From the NCBI RefSeq assembly GCF_001592005.1, contig NZ_BCVZ01000012.1, positions 52,136 to 116,135 on the forward strand: a stretch of DNA of 64,000 nt. The letters are read 5' to 3'. Below the pieces are notes generated by a model. It was not told the origin of the DNA, ran no database searches, and saw only the letters and a list, made by a program, of their open reading frames with translations. Below are positions 39,444-48,173 of the stretch, one piece after another (within the stretch, counting starts at the first letter, position 1; each line of letters starts with the position of its first letter). A program made the position numbers and the translations under genes. Origin of the DNA: Bacillus sonorensis NBRC 101234 = KCTC 13918. Its GTDB lineage: Bacteria > Bacillota > Bacilli > Bacillales > Bacillaceae.

Positions 39444-39464
39444 AAAACGTAATCATTACGATTT
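39444..39464. promoter_or_regulatory. Zur box upstream of the rpsN2 remnant
   Basis: ACGTAATCATTACGA with flanking AAA and TTT differs from the consensus by one base. The best Zur site in the window. Confidence 0.85.
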
Positions 39465-39524
39465 AAAGATCATTTTATCTCTTTTCAAAGCCAAACGCAA
39501 ACAGAAGGAAGAGGCTAAATTGTA

Positions 39525-40460
39525 CTAATGAGCTGTTGACACACTTCTATCCTCTAGATTACACAGTGTTTCCTGCAGATTGTCATGGTCTAAATCATCG
39601 CCGATAAAAACGAGTGTATTGTTCATCTTTAATCCTGATTTTGTATGAAAAGGCATGCCATAAGCATATTGAAAAAGAAGTGTATCTGGGTTTCCCGTAA
39701 AACGGATATAGCCTTTAATACGGTAGATCGTATCCGGCATTGTCCTTAAGAAGTCTCGAAATAGCTTCTCACTAATAGGGTGTAAGAAAGTATGAACATA
39801 TGTTTTCATATGGAGATGTTGGACAGCGTGTATTTTCTCATGTTCGACTCTTTCTTTTTTCTGCAGATTTTTTATGGTTCCAATATCGATGCTGGCGAAT
39901 TCTGCCGGAATAATCTTTCCTCTTGGATTCATACTGAGCAACTCCTCTTTGATCCTCTTTAGGCTGTTCCTTGATATACAGTCAATCTTATTCAACACGA
40001 TCATATCTGCATGTTTTACTTGTTCGGCAATAAGTTTTTGAAGAGGGATCTTCAGTTCTTTACGTTCCATCCAACAGGCAGCGTCTAAAAGAGTAATAAT
40101 AGAATGAATCCTCACTTTCTCGGCTAAAAGAGGAGACAAACAACTGTCTAACACTTCAATTGGGTGGGCAATCCCCGTTGTTTCGATATAGATTGCATCT
40201 AGATCATACTGATTTAAAAGTTCTGATATCTGGACTTCGAGTTGATCAGACAGTGTGCAGCACACGCATCCATTTAGCAGTTCCTTTAACGGCGTATTTT
40301 TAGGGACTGAATCTGAATCGATAGAGACTTGACCTATTTCATTCATCACGACAGCTACTTTTTTTCGTCCTCTTTGTTCTTTTTCTAGAATTTTTTGAAG
40401 AAAAGTTGTTTTCCCGGATCCTAAGAAACCCGATAAAATATTTATTTCTACGTTTTTCAT
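39525..40460 (-). CDS. Second COG0523 metallochaperone GTPase
   Basis: 311 residues from ATG 40460 (after AAAGGATGG); an in-frame ATG at 40469 overlaps that site. Walker A is SGFLGSGKTT (about 9-18), the CxCC motif is in LNGCVCCTLSDQ (about 63-74), and NKID is near 155-158. It lacks the His6 run of its neighbour but has scattered His in the C-terminal part (VEHEKIHAVQHLHM). It has its own Zur-like box at 40531. Two different COG0523 proteins within 3 kb suggest separate client proteins. Upstream genes diverge towards the metallophore operon. Confidence 0.88.
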   Translation of the reverse strand: MKNVEINILSGFLGSGKTTFLQKILEKEQRGRKKVAVVMNEIGQVSIDSDSVPKNTPLKELLNGCVCCTLSDQLEVQISELLNQYDLDAIYIETTGIAHPIEVLDSCLSPLLAEKVRIHSIITLLDAACWMERKELKIPLQKLIAEQVKHADMIVLNKIDCISRNSLKRIKEELLSMNPRGKIIPAEFASIDIGTIKNLQKKERVEHEKIHAVQHLHMKTYVHTFLHPISEKLFRDFLRTMPDTIYRIKGYIRFTGNPDTLLFQYAYGMPFHTKSGLKMNNTLVFIGDDLDHDNLQETLCNLEDRSVSTAH

Positions 40461-40530
40461 GATGACCATCCTTTCTTTTTTTATGTACCGGAAAGGGGGC
40501 AGATTTGGCGATTAGTTCCTGTCTCTGTTA

Positions 40531-40551
40531 AAACCGTAATAATTACTATTT
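40531..40551. promoter_or_regulatory. Zur box upstream of the second COG0523 gene
   Basis: CCGTAATAATTACTA with AAA/TTT flanks has two mismatches to the Bacillus Zur consensus. It lies 70 bp before ATG 40460 on the minus strand. Confidence 0.78.
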
Positions 40552-40641
40552 ATAAGCTTAATAACATTTTCCCTCTTTGGCAAGCTTGGAAAAAGCAAAA
40601 CAGCTTGACATAAAAAGGAATAGGGATGTATGATCAGGATA

Positions 40642-40662
40642 AAATCGAAACAATTACGATTT
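40642..40662. promoter_or_regulatory. Zur box facing the 40.7-kb remnant
   Basis: TCGAAACAATTACGA with AAA/TTT flanks; the right half-site is perfect. It forms a divergent pair with the box at 40531, about 90 bp apart, and would serve a plus-strand transcript beginning near 40.7 kb. Confidence 0.75.
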
Positions 40663-40733
40663 GTATCGGAACAAACTAAGTACGGGAAAGGAAGGGGAGA
40701 GCGTTTCTTTTCAAGAAAAGGTGCCTGCGGATA

Positions 40734-41453
40734 ATGGAGCACATGTTCATGTATCGGCAGAAACTAAAGAATCCAGTTTATACTGCCAAAAGAACGCCTA
40801 TAACAATTCAGTGTTTTACTCGTGAAATGAACTGCATTGACTTTTATCATGTTCTTTATCCGGGCAGCCGGATTGTCGAGGTGCCTCATTCGGTTCTTCA
40901 TAGGAAAGTCTTGAACATCGGTTTTTTACATTTAATTAACAATCATCTTTTGAGATTTTCACCTCAGGGCAGTGATCGGCACGTGAAGTCATGAAAGGGT
41001 GGCAATCGACTTCATTCCTCCTGGTTTACTTGAGCTTTGAAATTATGTTTTGGACAATCTTATCAAAATCCTGGCATGCCGCTTATGTTACCATGTGCTG
41101 ATCAATAGATCGCAACAGAAGATTAACCGCCTGCCAGGACAACGATTTTCACTTTATATTTACAAGAAGGTCTGTTTGTTTACTGCTAAGTCAACGGGAA
41201 GAGAAAACAAGAGTTCCTCTTTTTTACAGGATGTTCTATGGCGGGAATGACCTTTCAGAAGAAATGAAAAACACCGCCATGTCTTGTGGACTACGGGAAA
41301 ATCTTTCGTCCTGCATAAAAGTCAGACGAATAATTCCCTTCAGTAAAGCAGACAACTGAATATTGGATATCTCTTTATGCAACATCCATAGTGTATAAAG
41401 AAAACAGAATAATATTAACACTATCCAGCATCATGCCATAATTCACAAAAAAT
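40734..41453 (+). other. Remnant region downstream of a Zur box
   Basis: 720 bp with no gene I can support. An 86-codon frame (40734-40994) has no close ribosome-binding site and no recognisable family. A second frame just before it (about 40,700-40,800) weakly recalls the zinc-independent L33 protein (pattern ET....KN..NN), but too little is left to be sure. The intact Zur box upstream suggests that a zinc-regulated gene was here and has decayed. The stretch 40995-41453 shows only short frames. Confidence 0.35.
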
Positions 41454-41474
41454 AAATCGTAATAATTTCGATTT
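41454..41474. promoter_or_regulatory. Zur box of the cnt-like operon
   Basis: TCGTAATAATTTCGA with AAA/TTT flanks has one mismatch to the consensus. It lies 35-38 bp before the cntK start, well placed to overlap the promoter, and implies that zinc shortage turns on the whole metallophore operon. Confidence 0.83.
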
Positions 41475-41511
41475 TCAAAAAGAAAAAATGCAATTGTAAA
41501 GGATCGTTGTG

Positions 41512-42345
41512 ATGAAACAGGAAATAGATTTTATCAAATGTAATCCAACACAAAATATGACAATTCTTATTAAATCGAATTATCCAATTGAGGACTATAA
41601 GCACATTGCTTCAAAAATTATGTCATATGACAGCGTGTATGCTGAACAAGTAGGTTTTATAGAAAAACCGATAAACAATCAAGCTGATGCTCATCTCCAG
41701 ATGGCCGGAGGTGAGTTTTGCGGGAATGCGTGTATGGCATTGGCGGCCTTTCTCGCGTCTGAAAAAGGACTACAACAACATTTGAAGACTGATATCGTAT
41801 TAGAAGCTTCAGGTGCGGAAGAGCTCATCAAGTGCCAAGTGAAAAGAAATTCAGATACATTTGACTGCCAAGTGAGTATGCCAATTCCTAAAAAGATTGA
41901 GCAAAGAACGATCAACTACGTTGACAGCGACATTAACATCATTATCGTGAGATATCATGAGTTCATCCATATTGTCATTGAAGTCCAAGATTTTAGCCAG
42001 AGCATAAAGGAAAAGGCACAGTCCTTGGCTAAGTTGCTTGGCGTAGCGTTGGATGCGAATTTAATAGGGATCTTATTGTATAAAACACAATCTGATGAAT
42101 TAGCTCCGCTTATTTATGTACCTCATCTGGACAGCCTGGTATGGGAAAGGGGGTGTGGTTCAGGTACGGCCTCTGTAGGAGCCTATCTAGCTTGGAAAAA
42201 GAAAGGTGAGGTTGTGGCAAAAATAAGACAACCTGGCGGCACGATTCAAGTATTTGCGGATTGTAATAAAGAAAAATTAACAAATCTTAAGATTGAAGGG
42301 TCCGTCGGAATTGTGGCAGAGGGAAAGGCTTTTATCGATATTTAG
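41512..42345 (+). CDS. cntK: Histidine racemase, CntK-like
   Basis: 277 residues of the diaminopimelate-epimerase fold. Both catalytic cysteines are present: GGEFCGNACMALAA (about 62-75) and WERGCGSGTASVG (about 209-221). DAP epimerase itself lies elsewhere in Bacillus; standing first in a cnt-ordered operon points to CntK, which in Staphylococcus aureus turns L-His into D-His for staphylopine. GTG 41509 is an alternative start one codon earlier; AAAGG precedes both. Presence of cntK separates this locus from pseudopaline and bacillopaline clusters, which lack the racemase. Substrate assignment rests on context. Confidence 0.85.
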   Translation: MKQEIDFIKCNPTQNMTILIKSNYPIEDYKHIASKIMSYDSVYAEQVGFIEKPINNQADAHLQMAGGEFCGNACMALAAFLASEKGLQQHLKTDIVLEASGAEELIKCQVKRNSDTFDCQVSMPIPKKIEQRTINYVDSDINIIIVRYHEFIHIVIEVQDFSQSIKEKAQSLAKLLGVALDANLIGILLYKTQSDELAPLIYVPHLDSLVWERGCGSGTASVGAYLAWKKKGEVVAKIRQPGGTIQVFADCNKEKLTNLKIEGSVGIVAEGKAFIDI

Positions 42346-42365
42346 TCAAATATGGGGGTAGAAGA

Positions 42366-43160
42366 ATGCAGGCGCTAAAAACGTTTCAAGATTGTTTGGT
42401 TGAGTTCTCCGAAAAGTTCGATGATTTAGCTGGAAAATATGTTCAGACAATCAGCCATTGTGCGGAATTAGAGTTTTTAATCGATGAATATTGCACATTC
42501 ATTACAAATGAGAGAAATAAAGCAGCGTGGGAACAGCTGGAGCGACAAACATCCAGCGATTTGGATGATCTAGTGGCTGATTTAAGAAAAAAATCGGCAC
42601 ATTGCGTGACCATCATGGAGAAGTATCGCGCACTGAAGTTACTGGATGGAAATGTGGAAATAACCGATTACTTCAAAAACATCGAATCATGTATTGAAAA
42701 AGAATTTGGCAGTTTTCAAATTCAGGCTGACTCAAAGGTATTATTAGTCGGTTCAGGCTCATTCCCGATGACACTATTATTCATTACGAAGCGAACAGGA
42801 GCGGAAGCTGTTGGGATTGATATTGATGATGAGGCCATCGAACTTGGACGAAACGTGGTAAAGAAATTAGGAAATGAATTAAATATTCAATTAGAAAACG
42901 TATCAGTCAAAGAGCTTAGTCTGATAAAAGATGTGACGCATATCATTTTTAGTTCAACAGTTGAAAGTAAATATGACATCTTGGATCAGCTATATCCCTT
43001 AACGAATGAACATGTAGTAGTGGCGATGAGATATGGCAACGGGTTAAAGTCGTTGTTCAATTATCCAATGAAAGAAGCAGATGGGCAAAAATGGAGAATG
43101 ATTGAACAAGTCTTGCGGCCAGATCAAGTGTTTGACATTGCCTTATATAAAAAAGCATAA
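42366..43160 (+). CDS. cntL: Nicotianamine synthase-like aminobutyrate transferase, CntL
   Basis: 264 residues. An N-terminal helical part (about 1-110) is followed by a SAM-binding Rossmann domain with VLLVGSGSFPMT (about 121-132) and GIDIDDEAIELG (about 149-160). CntL moves the aminobutyrate group of SAM to (D-)histidine, the second step of staphylopine synthesis; plant nicotianamine synthases are distant relatives. ATG 42366 follows GGGGGTAGAAG, 20 bp after cntK. Confidence comes from motif plus exact operon order. Confidence 0.88.
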   Translation: MQALKTFQDCLVEFSEKFDDLAGKYVQTISHCAELEFLIDEYCTFITNERNKAAWEQLERQTSSDLDDLVADLRKKSAHCVTIMEKYRALKLLDGNVEITDYFKNIESCIEKEFGSFQIQADSKVLLVGSGSFPMTLLFITKRTGAEAVGIDIDDEAIELGRNVVKKLGNELNIQLENVSVKELSLIKDVTHIIFSSTVESKYDILDQLYPLTNEHVVVAMRYGNGLKSLFNYPMKEADGQKWRMIEQVLRPDQVFDIALYKKA

Positions 43161-43189
43161 ATTGCTTGTTGGGAGAAAGGGAGGGCTTT

Positions 43190-44506
43190 ATGAGTCATTT
43201 TCAGCGAGTCTTAATATTAGGAACTGGTCCTGCATCTATTCAACTTGCCGTCAATTTTAACAACGATTTGAATTGTGATGTGGGGATAGCGGGAAGAGAG
43301 TCTGTCCGTTCAGAAAGTTTTTATGAAGCGATGAAGCAAAGCAATCATCAAATTCGCGTAAGCATCCAAAATGAAAAGCATCAATCTATAAAAGGAGAAT
43401 GCGTGGTTAATTGGGTTTTTAAAGGCTATGAAACGGTTGCAGGAGAATGGGACGCCATTATTTTTTCTGTGACGGCAGATGCCTATATCGACGTTTTAAA
43501 ACAAATCGATGATAAGGTGCTCAAGCATGTGAAATGCATTGTTTTGGTCTCTCCAACCTTTGGGTCCAACAGTTTAATTGCTCATTATCTAAATACAATC
43601 CGCTCAAATGCTGAAGTGATCAGTTTCTCTACATACTACGGTGATACAAGATGGATGTGCGATGAACCGTCTAATGAAGTTTTGACAACAGGCGTTAAGA
43701 AAAAAATTTTCATAGGCTCGACCAACTACCCATCCGAAAATATCGACACACTGTCTAAGCTTTTTGAAAAGTTGGGCATTGCGCTGGAGGTCATGAAATC
43801 TCCAATTGAGGCGGAAACGAGAAATATTTCTTTATATGTTCATCCTCCGCTGTTTATGAACGATTTTTCATTACAGGCCATATTTGGAGACACAGACACT
43901 AAGAAATATGTGTATAAACTTTTTCCCGAGGGGCCGATTACGCAACATTTAATTCGTGATATGCTGGCCCAATGGAAAGAAATCATGGCGATTTTAAAGA
44001 AAATCAACATCAAAAGCATCAACTTACTCAAGTTTATGACAGATGATAATTATCCGTTAAGGTTAGAAAGTTTATCACGATATGATATTGAAAATTTCAA
44101 TAATTTAAAGCCGATTCATCAAGAGTACTTATTATATATACGTTATGCCTCGCTATTGATTGATCCTTTTTCAGAGCCGGATCAGGAGGGAAGGTACTTT
44201 GATTTTTCGGCTGTACCGATTCGAACGATATTTGTAAACCGAGAAGGATATTTAGATATTCCGAGAATGCCGAAGGAAGACTATTACCGTATAAAAATCT
44301 TACAAGCAATTGCAAACCATTTGAATGTCGATTGTCCAACCATCAATAAATTCATTCAAACTTATGAGCGCAAAATTGAAGCGGTGGCTCAATCCCAGCA
44401 AAACGGTAAGTTGTCTGACGCATTTGCCGTTCAAAGTTTTGATGAAGATTTGAAGATGATATGCGGCGAACTAGGACAAAGTGAAGAAACAAAGTCATTG
44501 TATTAG
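43190..44506 (+). CDS. cntM: Opine metallophore dehydrogenase, CntM-like
   Basis: 438 residues of the opine/staphylopine dehydrogenase family. An NAD(P) fold has LILGTGPASIQLA (about 8-20) and AGRES with Arg36, and a large C-terminal helical domain follows. CntM reductively condenses the CntL product with an alpha-keto acid, pyruvate for staphylopine and 2-oxoglutarate for pseudopaline. FSTYYGDTRW (about 146-155) contains Asp152, close to the position of Asp150 that sets pyruvate preference in the S. aureus enzyme; alignment is needed to be certain. ATG 43190 follows GGGAGGGC; an upstream ATG at 43166 has no proper site. Confidence 0.9.
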   Translation: MSHFQRVLILGTGPASIQLAVNFNNDLNCDVGIAGRESVRSESFYEAMKQSNHQIRVSIQNEKHQSIKGECVVNWVFKGYETVAGEWDAIIFSVTADAYIDVLKQIDDKVLKHVKCIVLVSPTFGSNSLIAHYLNTIRSNAEVISFSTYYGDTRWMCDEPSNEVLTTGVKKKIFIGSTNYPSENIDTLSKLFEKLGIALEVMKSPIEAETRNISLYVHPPLFMNDFSLQAIFGDTDTKKYVYKLFPEGPITQHLIRDMLAQWKEIMAILKKINIKSINLLKFMTDDNYPLRLESLSRYDIENFNNLKPIHQEYLLYIRYASLLIDPFSEPDQEGRYFDFSAVPIRTIFVNREGYLDIPRMPKEDYYRIKILQAIANHLNVDCPTINKFIQTYERKIEAVAQSQQNGKLSDAFAVQSFDEDLKMICGELGQSEETKSLY

Positions 44507-44519
44507 TACGGAAAAATGA

Positions 44520-44540
44520 AAACAGGTATTATTTCGATTT
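44520..44540. promoter_or_regulatory. Weak Zur-like half-site before cntA
   Basis: ATTATTTCGATTT keeps the right half of the Zur box, but the left half is poor. Possibly a second, weaker operator in the cntM-cntA gap, or chance. Confidence 0.3.
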
Positions 44541-44626
44541 TCATAAAGGAGTGATGTTCATCGATATATGGTCATCAGATGTGCTTATAAATGAGACGTA
44601 TTTAACAATTAAGGGAGGGCAAGACT

Positions 44627-46249
44627 TTGTTAAGTAAAAACGTGAAGTTAGCAGCGCTAGCTTTGTTTATCTTTTCGATTTTAGCTGCTTGTTCGCAAAC
44701 TTCGGACAGCTCTAATGGTGTGAAAGGCAGCGGTTCGGCAACTGGTAAAAAAGAGTTAGTATACGCCACACCACAAGATATTAATGACATGAACCCCCAT
44801 CTGTATCAAGGTTCAATGTCCGCACAAGGGATGGTATATGAATCGTTAGTTGAGAATACCGAAGACGGAATCAAGCCTTTGCTCGCTGAATCATGGGACA
44901 TATCAAAGGATGGAAAAGTATATACATTTCATTTAAGAAAAGGTGTGACATTCCATGACGGAGAACCATTTAACGCAAAAGCGGTCAAGAAAAACATTGA
45001 GGCTGTCCAAAACAATAAAGAGAAGCACTCTTGGATTAAACTCTCAACTAAAATCGTTAGTGTAAATGTAATAGATGACTATACAGTTGAGATCGTGCTA
45101 TCGGAAGCGTATTATCCAACCTTAGTGGAATTGTCTATGACGCGTCCGTATGTATTCATCTCTCCGAAAGATTTTAAAAATGGAGAAACAAAAGATGGTG
45201 TCAATGGCTATAATGGCACAGGCCCTTATAAGCTCATTGACCATAAAACCGATCGATATGCGACGTTTGCAGCAAATAAAAACTACTGGGGCGGCGCACC
45301 TAAAATTAAGAAAATTACAGCAAAAGTTCTTCCAGCAGGAGAAACGACATTTTTAGCTCTGCAAAAAGGTGAGGTCAATTTTGCCTTCACAGATGATCGA
45401 GGTGCAGACAGTATCAATATTGAAGCCATCAACCAGCTGGTTGATTCAGGTGATTATCAACTTGTAAGAAGTAAACAAATGAACACAAAGATGATTGCAG
45501 CCAATAGCAGTAAAAAGGATCATCCGGTAGGTGACAAGAGTGTGCGTGAAGCCATTTGGCTGTCAATTGATCGGGAAACGATTAGCAAGGACATTTTAAA
45601 TAGTACAGAAACAGCGGCCGATACACTCTTTTCATCAAACGTTAATTATGCAAATGTTGATTTGAAAAAACGAGAATATGACATTGAAAAGGCAAAGGAG
45701 CTCTTAGAGAAGGCGGGCTGGACATTAGAACAGGGCTCGACGGTAAGGGAGAAAGACGGAAAAAAACTGGCGATGAAGCTTTATTATGACAATAACTCTC
45801 CGTCGCAAAAGAAACAGGCTGAATTTATTCAAAGTTCGCTGCAAGAAACAGGCATAGAGTTAGAGGTCATTGGTGAGAAATCAACATCGATTATGAATCG
45901 AAGATCAACTGGTGACTACGACTTGCTATTCAACCAAACATGGGGACTGGCATATGATCCGCAAAATACAGTCGCCGCTTTTACGTCTGAATCTTCATGG
46001 TTGCATAGTACAAAAGGCATTGCGAAAGCAGATGAACTTTATAAAAAAGTTGATGAAGTCTTAGTATCGGCTGATGAGAAAACAAGAAAATCGCTATATG
46101 CAGATATTTTAACCATCATTCATGATGAAGCGGTTTTTATTCCGGTTACCAATGGGAACGTTACTGTCATTGCTCCGAAAAATTTAAGGGGCATTTCATT
46201 TAAGCAAACTCAATTTGAGCTTCCATTTGAACAAATGGATTTTGAATAA
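44627..46249 (+). CDS. cntA: Metallophore-binding lipoprotein, CntA-like
   Basis: A 540-residue extracellular solute-binding protein of the family-5 (peptide/nickel/opine) type. The signal peptide ends at a lipobox, LAACSQ (Cys about 22), so it is membrane-anchored. The family signature lies around ESWDISKDGKVYTFHLRKGVTFHDGE (residues about 87-112). In S. aureus CntA binds staphylopine-metal complexes. The start is TTG 44627 after AAGGGAGGGC. The 120-bp gap after cntM and the hairpin after the gene allow it separate dosage from the enzymes and permeases. Confidence 0.9.
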   Translation: MLSKNVKLAALALFIFSILAACSQTSDSSNGVKGSGSATGKKELVYATPQDINDMNPHLYQGSMSAQGMVYESLVENTEDGIKPLLAESWDISKDGKVYTFHLRKGVTFHDGEPFNAKAVKKNIEAVQNNKEKHSWIKLSTKIVSVNVIDDYTVEIVLSEAYYPTLVELSMTRPYVFISPKDFKNGETKDGVNGYNGTGPYKLIDHKTDRYATFAANKNYWGGAPKIKKITAKVLPAGETTFLALQKGEVNFAFTDDRGADSINIEAINQLVDSGDYQLVRSKQMNTKMIAANSSKKDHPVGDKSVREAIWLSIDRETISKDILNSTETAADTLFSSNVNYANVDLKKREYDIEKAKELLEKAGWTLEQGSTVREKDGKKLAMKLYYDNNSPSQKKQAEFIQSSLQETGIELEVIGEKSTSIMNRRSTGDYDLLFNQTWGLAYDPQNTVAAFTSESSWLHSTKGIAKADELYKKVDEVLVSADEKTRKSLYADILTIIHDEAVFIPVTNGNVTVIAPKNLRGISFKQTQFELPFEQMDFE

Positions 46250-46258
46250 AAGGTAAAT

Positions 46259-46283
46259 AAAGAGGGGAAATTCCCCCTTTTTA
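46259..46283 (+). terminator. Intra-operon hairpin after cntA
   Basis: AAAGAGGGG pairs with CCCCCTTT (one mismatch) followed by TTATTTA. Such partial terminators after binding-protein genes raise their level above that of the permeases. Confidence 0.78.
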
Positions 46284-46343
46284 TTTATGTTCGTGGATAA
46301 ACGGTTTTGGTTCATTAGATGCTTGAGTGAAAGGAGATTTTGT

Positions 46344-47276
46344 ATGGGAGCTTATATCATTAAAAGATTCATAATCTCAATTCCGCTGCTTTTAGTCATC
46401 TCGTTTTTAACATTTGTGTTAATTAGCTTTTCTCCCTTAAAGCCGGCTGAGTTGGTTTTACAAGCACAGGATGTTCCCGTTATTACAGAAGAATTAATTG
46501 AACAAACAAATGAAGAGTTGGGATTGGATAAGCCTTTTATAGTCCGATATGTTGACTGGCTTGTGTCTTGCTTGCAGTTGGACTTTGGGGATTCATACGT
46601 AAAGGGAGAGCCCGTATGGACATTAGTCGGTCCAGCTTTTCTAAATACATTAAAGCTCACGTCAGTCTCATCCGTTGTTATGATTTTCTTCTCGATATTA
46701 CTGGGGGTTCTCTGCGCGATAAAGGAGGGAAAAGTGATTGATAAATCGGTAAGATGCATTTTGTTTTTCTTTACAGCAGCCCCTGCATACTGGCTCGGAG
46801 CGATGATGATTTGGTATTTTTCTGTGGAACTGGATTTGTTACCAACTAGCGGAATGGATTCATACAAAAGCTATATTTTGCCCGTTTCTGTCATTGCTTT
46901 AAGTTATACAGGTATTTATTTTAGAACGGTTAGAAGCTCCGTGTTAAGTAATTTAAATGAAGACTATGTATTATATGCAAGGGCCTCGGGTTTATCAGAA
47001 AAGAAAATCACCATGCATATTTTAAGGAACTCCTTGCAAGTAGCCATATCAATATTTTGTATGGCATTCCCTATGATTTTAGGAGGGACGGTTGTAATTG
47101 AAAATGTTTTTGGTTGGCCGGGCCTAGGAAGTCTAAGCGTTGATGCGATCCTAAGCAGGGATTTTCCTGTTATTCAAGCGTATGTTTTGATCGTCGCAGT
47201 GGCTTTTGTGTTGTTTAATACGATCTCAGATATTATGAATGCTGTTTTGAACCCTAAAATAAGGAATGATATCTAA
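46344..47276 (+). CDS. cntB: ABC permease, CntB-like
   Basis: 310 residues of the DppB/OppB permease family with about six membrane helices. The EAA-type loop is YARASGLSEKKITMHILRNSL (about residues 208-228). ATG 46344 follows AAAGGAG at 46330; an in-frame upstream ATG at 46287 lies behind the hairpin without a site and is rejected. It pairs with CntC to form the membrane channel for the metal-opine complex. Its stop abuts the cntC start. Confidence 0.9.
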   Translation: MGAYIIKRFIISIPLLLVISFLTFVLISFSPLKPAELVLQAQDVPVITEELIEQTNEELGLDKPFIVRYVDWLVSCLQLDFGDSYVKGEPVWTLVGPAFLNTLKLTSVSSVVMIFFSILLGVLCAIKEGKVIDKSVRCILFFFTAAPAYWLGAMMIWYFSVELDLLPTSGMDSYKSYILPVSVIALSYTGIYFRTVRSSVLSNLNEDYVLYARASGLSEKKITMHILRNSLQVAISIFCMAFPMILGGTVVIENVFGWPGLGSLSVDAILSRDFPVIQAYVLIVAVAFVLFNTISDIMNAVLNPKIRNDI

Positions 47277-48173
47277 ATGAGAATGTTAAGAAACTTAAGT
47301 AAAGATAAGGTAGGAATGGTCTCTTTAATCATTATTGCGGCGGTGATGATGTTGGGGATATTTGCTCCTGTCGTTGCGCCTCATAACCCTTTGGAAGTAA
47401 ACATGAAACTTCGCTACGCCTCTCCATCTTGGGAGTATCTATTGGGTAATGATCACCTCGGGAGATGCGTGCTGTCGAGGTTAATTTATGGTATTCGCCC
47501 TAGTGTTTTATGGGTTCTTGTTGCATTAGTTATTTCTGTTTTCATTGGGGCCGTTTTAGGCTTTATCGCTGGATACTTTCGAGGGGCTGCCGATTCTGTG
47601 ATCATGAGAATTTGTGATGTGATGCTGTCTTTTCCAGTATATGCGGTGACATTGGCGATTGTCGGGATTCTAGGCGCTGGTCTGGTGAATATACTGATTG
47701 CGTTTATATTAATGAAATGGGCATGGTTTGCTCGTATTATTCGGACATCTGTTATGCAATACGCGGAATCGGAGTATGTCAAATTCTCCAAAGCCGCTGG
47801 CATGCGTCATACAAGCATTATATATAGACATATCATTCCTGTTACATTTTCTGATATCGCCGTTATTTCAAGCAGTTCGATCAGTTCTATGATTATGCAA
47901 ATATCAGGCCTCTCATTCCTAGGCTTGGGAATAAAAGCGCCAAATGCTGAATGGGGAATGATGTTAAATGAGGCGAGAGAAGTGATGTTTACAAGACCTG
48001 AGTTAATGTTTGCACCCGGATTAGCCATTATTATCATTGTATCTGCCTTTAATTTTTTATCTGATTCGCTTCAGGTTGCGTTAGATCCCAGGTTAACCCG
48101 ATTCAGCGATAAACGGCAAAAGCATGCGGCGCTTTCTAGTATAAAGCTTCGAGAGAAAGAGGTGGCAAAGTGA
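47277..48173 (+). CDS. cntC: ABC permease, CntC-like
   Basis: 298 residues of the DppC/OppC family. A single N-terminal helix (about 13-35), then the NDHLGRCVLSRLIYG segment (about 59-73), and the EAA loop FSKAAGMRHTSIIYRHIIPVT (about 165-185) in the permease core. ATG 47277 follows the cntB stop directly, and GTG of cntD overlaps its own stop by 4 bp, so cntBCD are translationally coupled. Confidence 0.9.
   Translation: MRMLRNLSKDKVGMVSLIIIAAVMMLGIFAPVVAPHNPLEVNMKLRYASPSWEYLLGNDHLGRCVLSRLIYGIRPSVLWVLVALVISVFIGAVLGFIAGYFRGAADSVIMRICDVMLSFPVYAVTLAIVGILGAGLVNILIAFILMKWAWFARIIRTSVMQYAESEYVKFSKAAGMRHTSIIYRHIIPVTFSDIAVISSSSISSMIMQISGLSFLGLGIKAPNAEWGMMLNEAREVMFTRPELMFAPGLAIIIIVSAFNFLSDSLQVALDPRLTRFSDKRQKHAALSSIKLREKEVAK

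Noticed and set aside
40512..40742. 76-codon minus-strand frame between the two divergent Zur boxes
   Set aside because: It covers both operators and has no ribosome-binding site; the sequence is better explained as regulatory.
41512..42345. Housekeeping diaminopimelate epimerase (dapF)
   Set aside because: The fold and Cys pair fit, but its position as the first gene of a nine-gene cnt-ordered operon behind a Zur box makes histidine racemase more likely.
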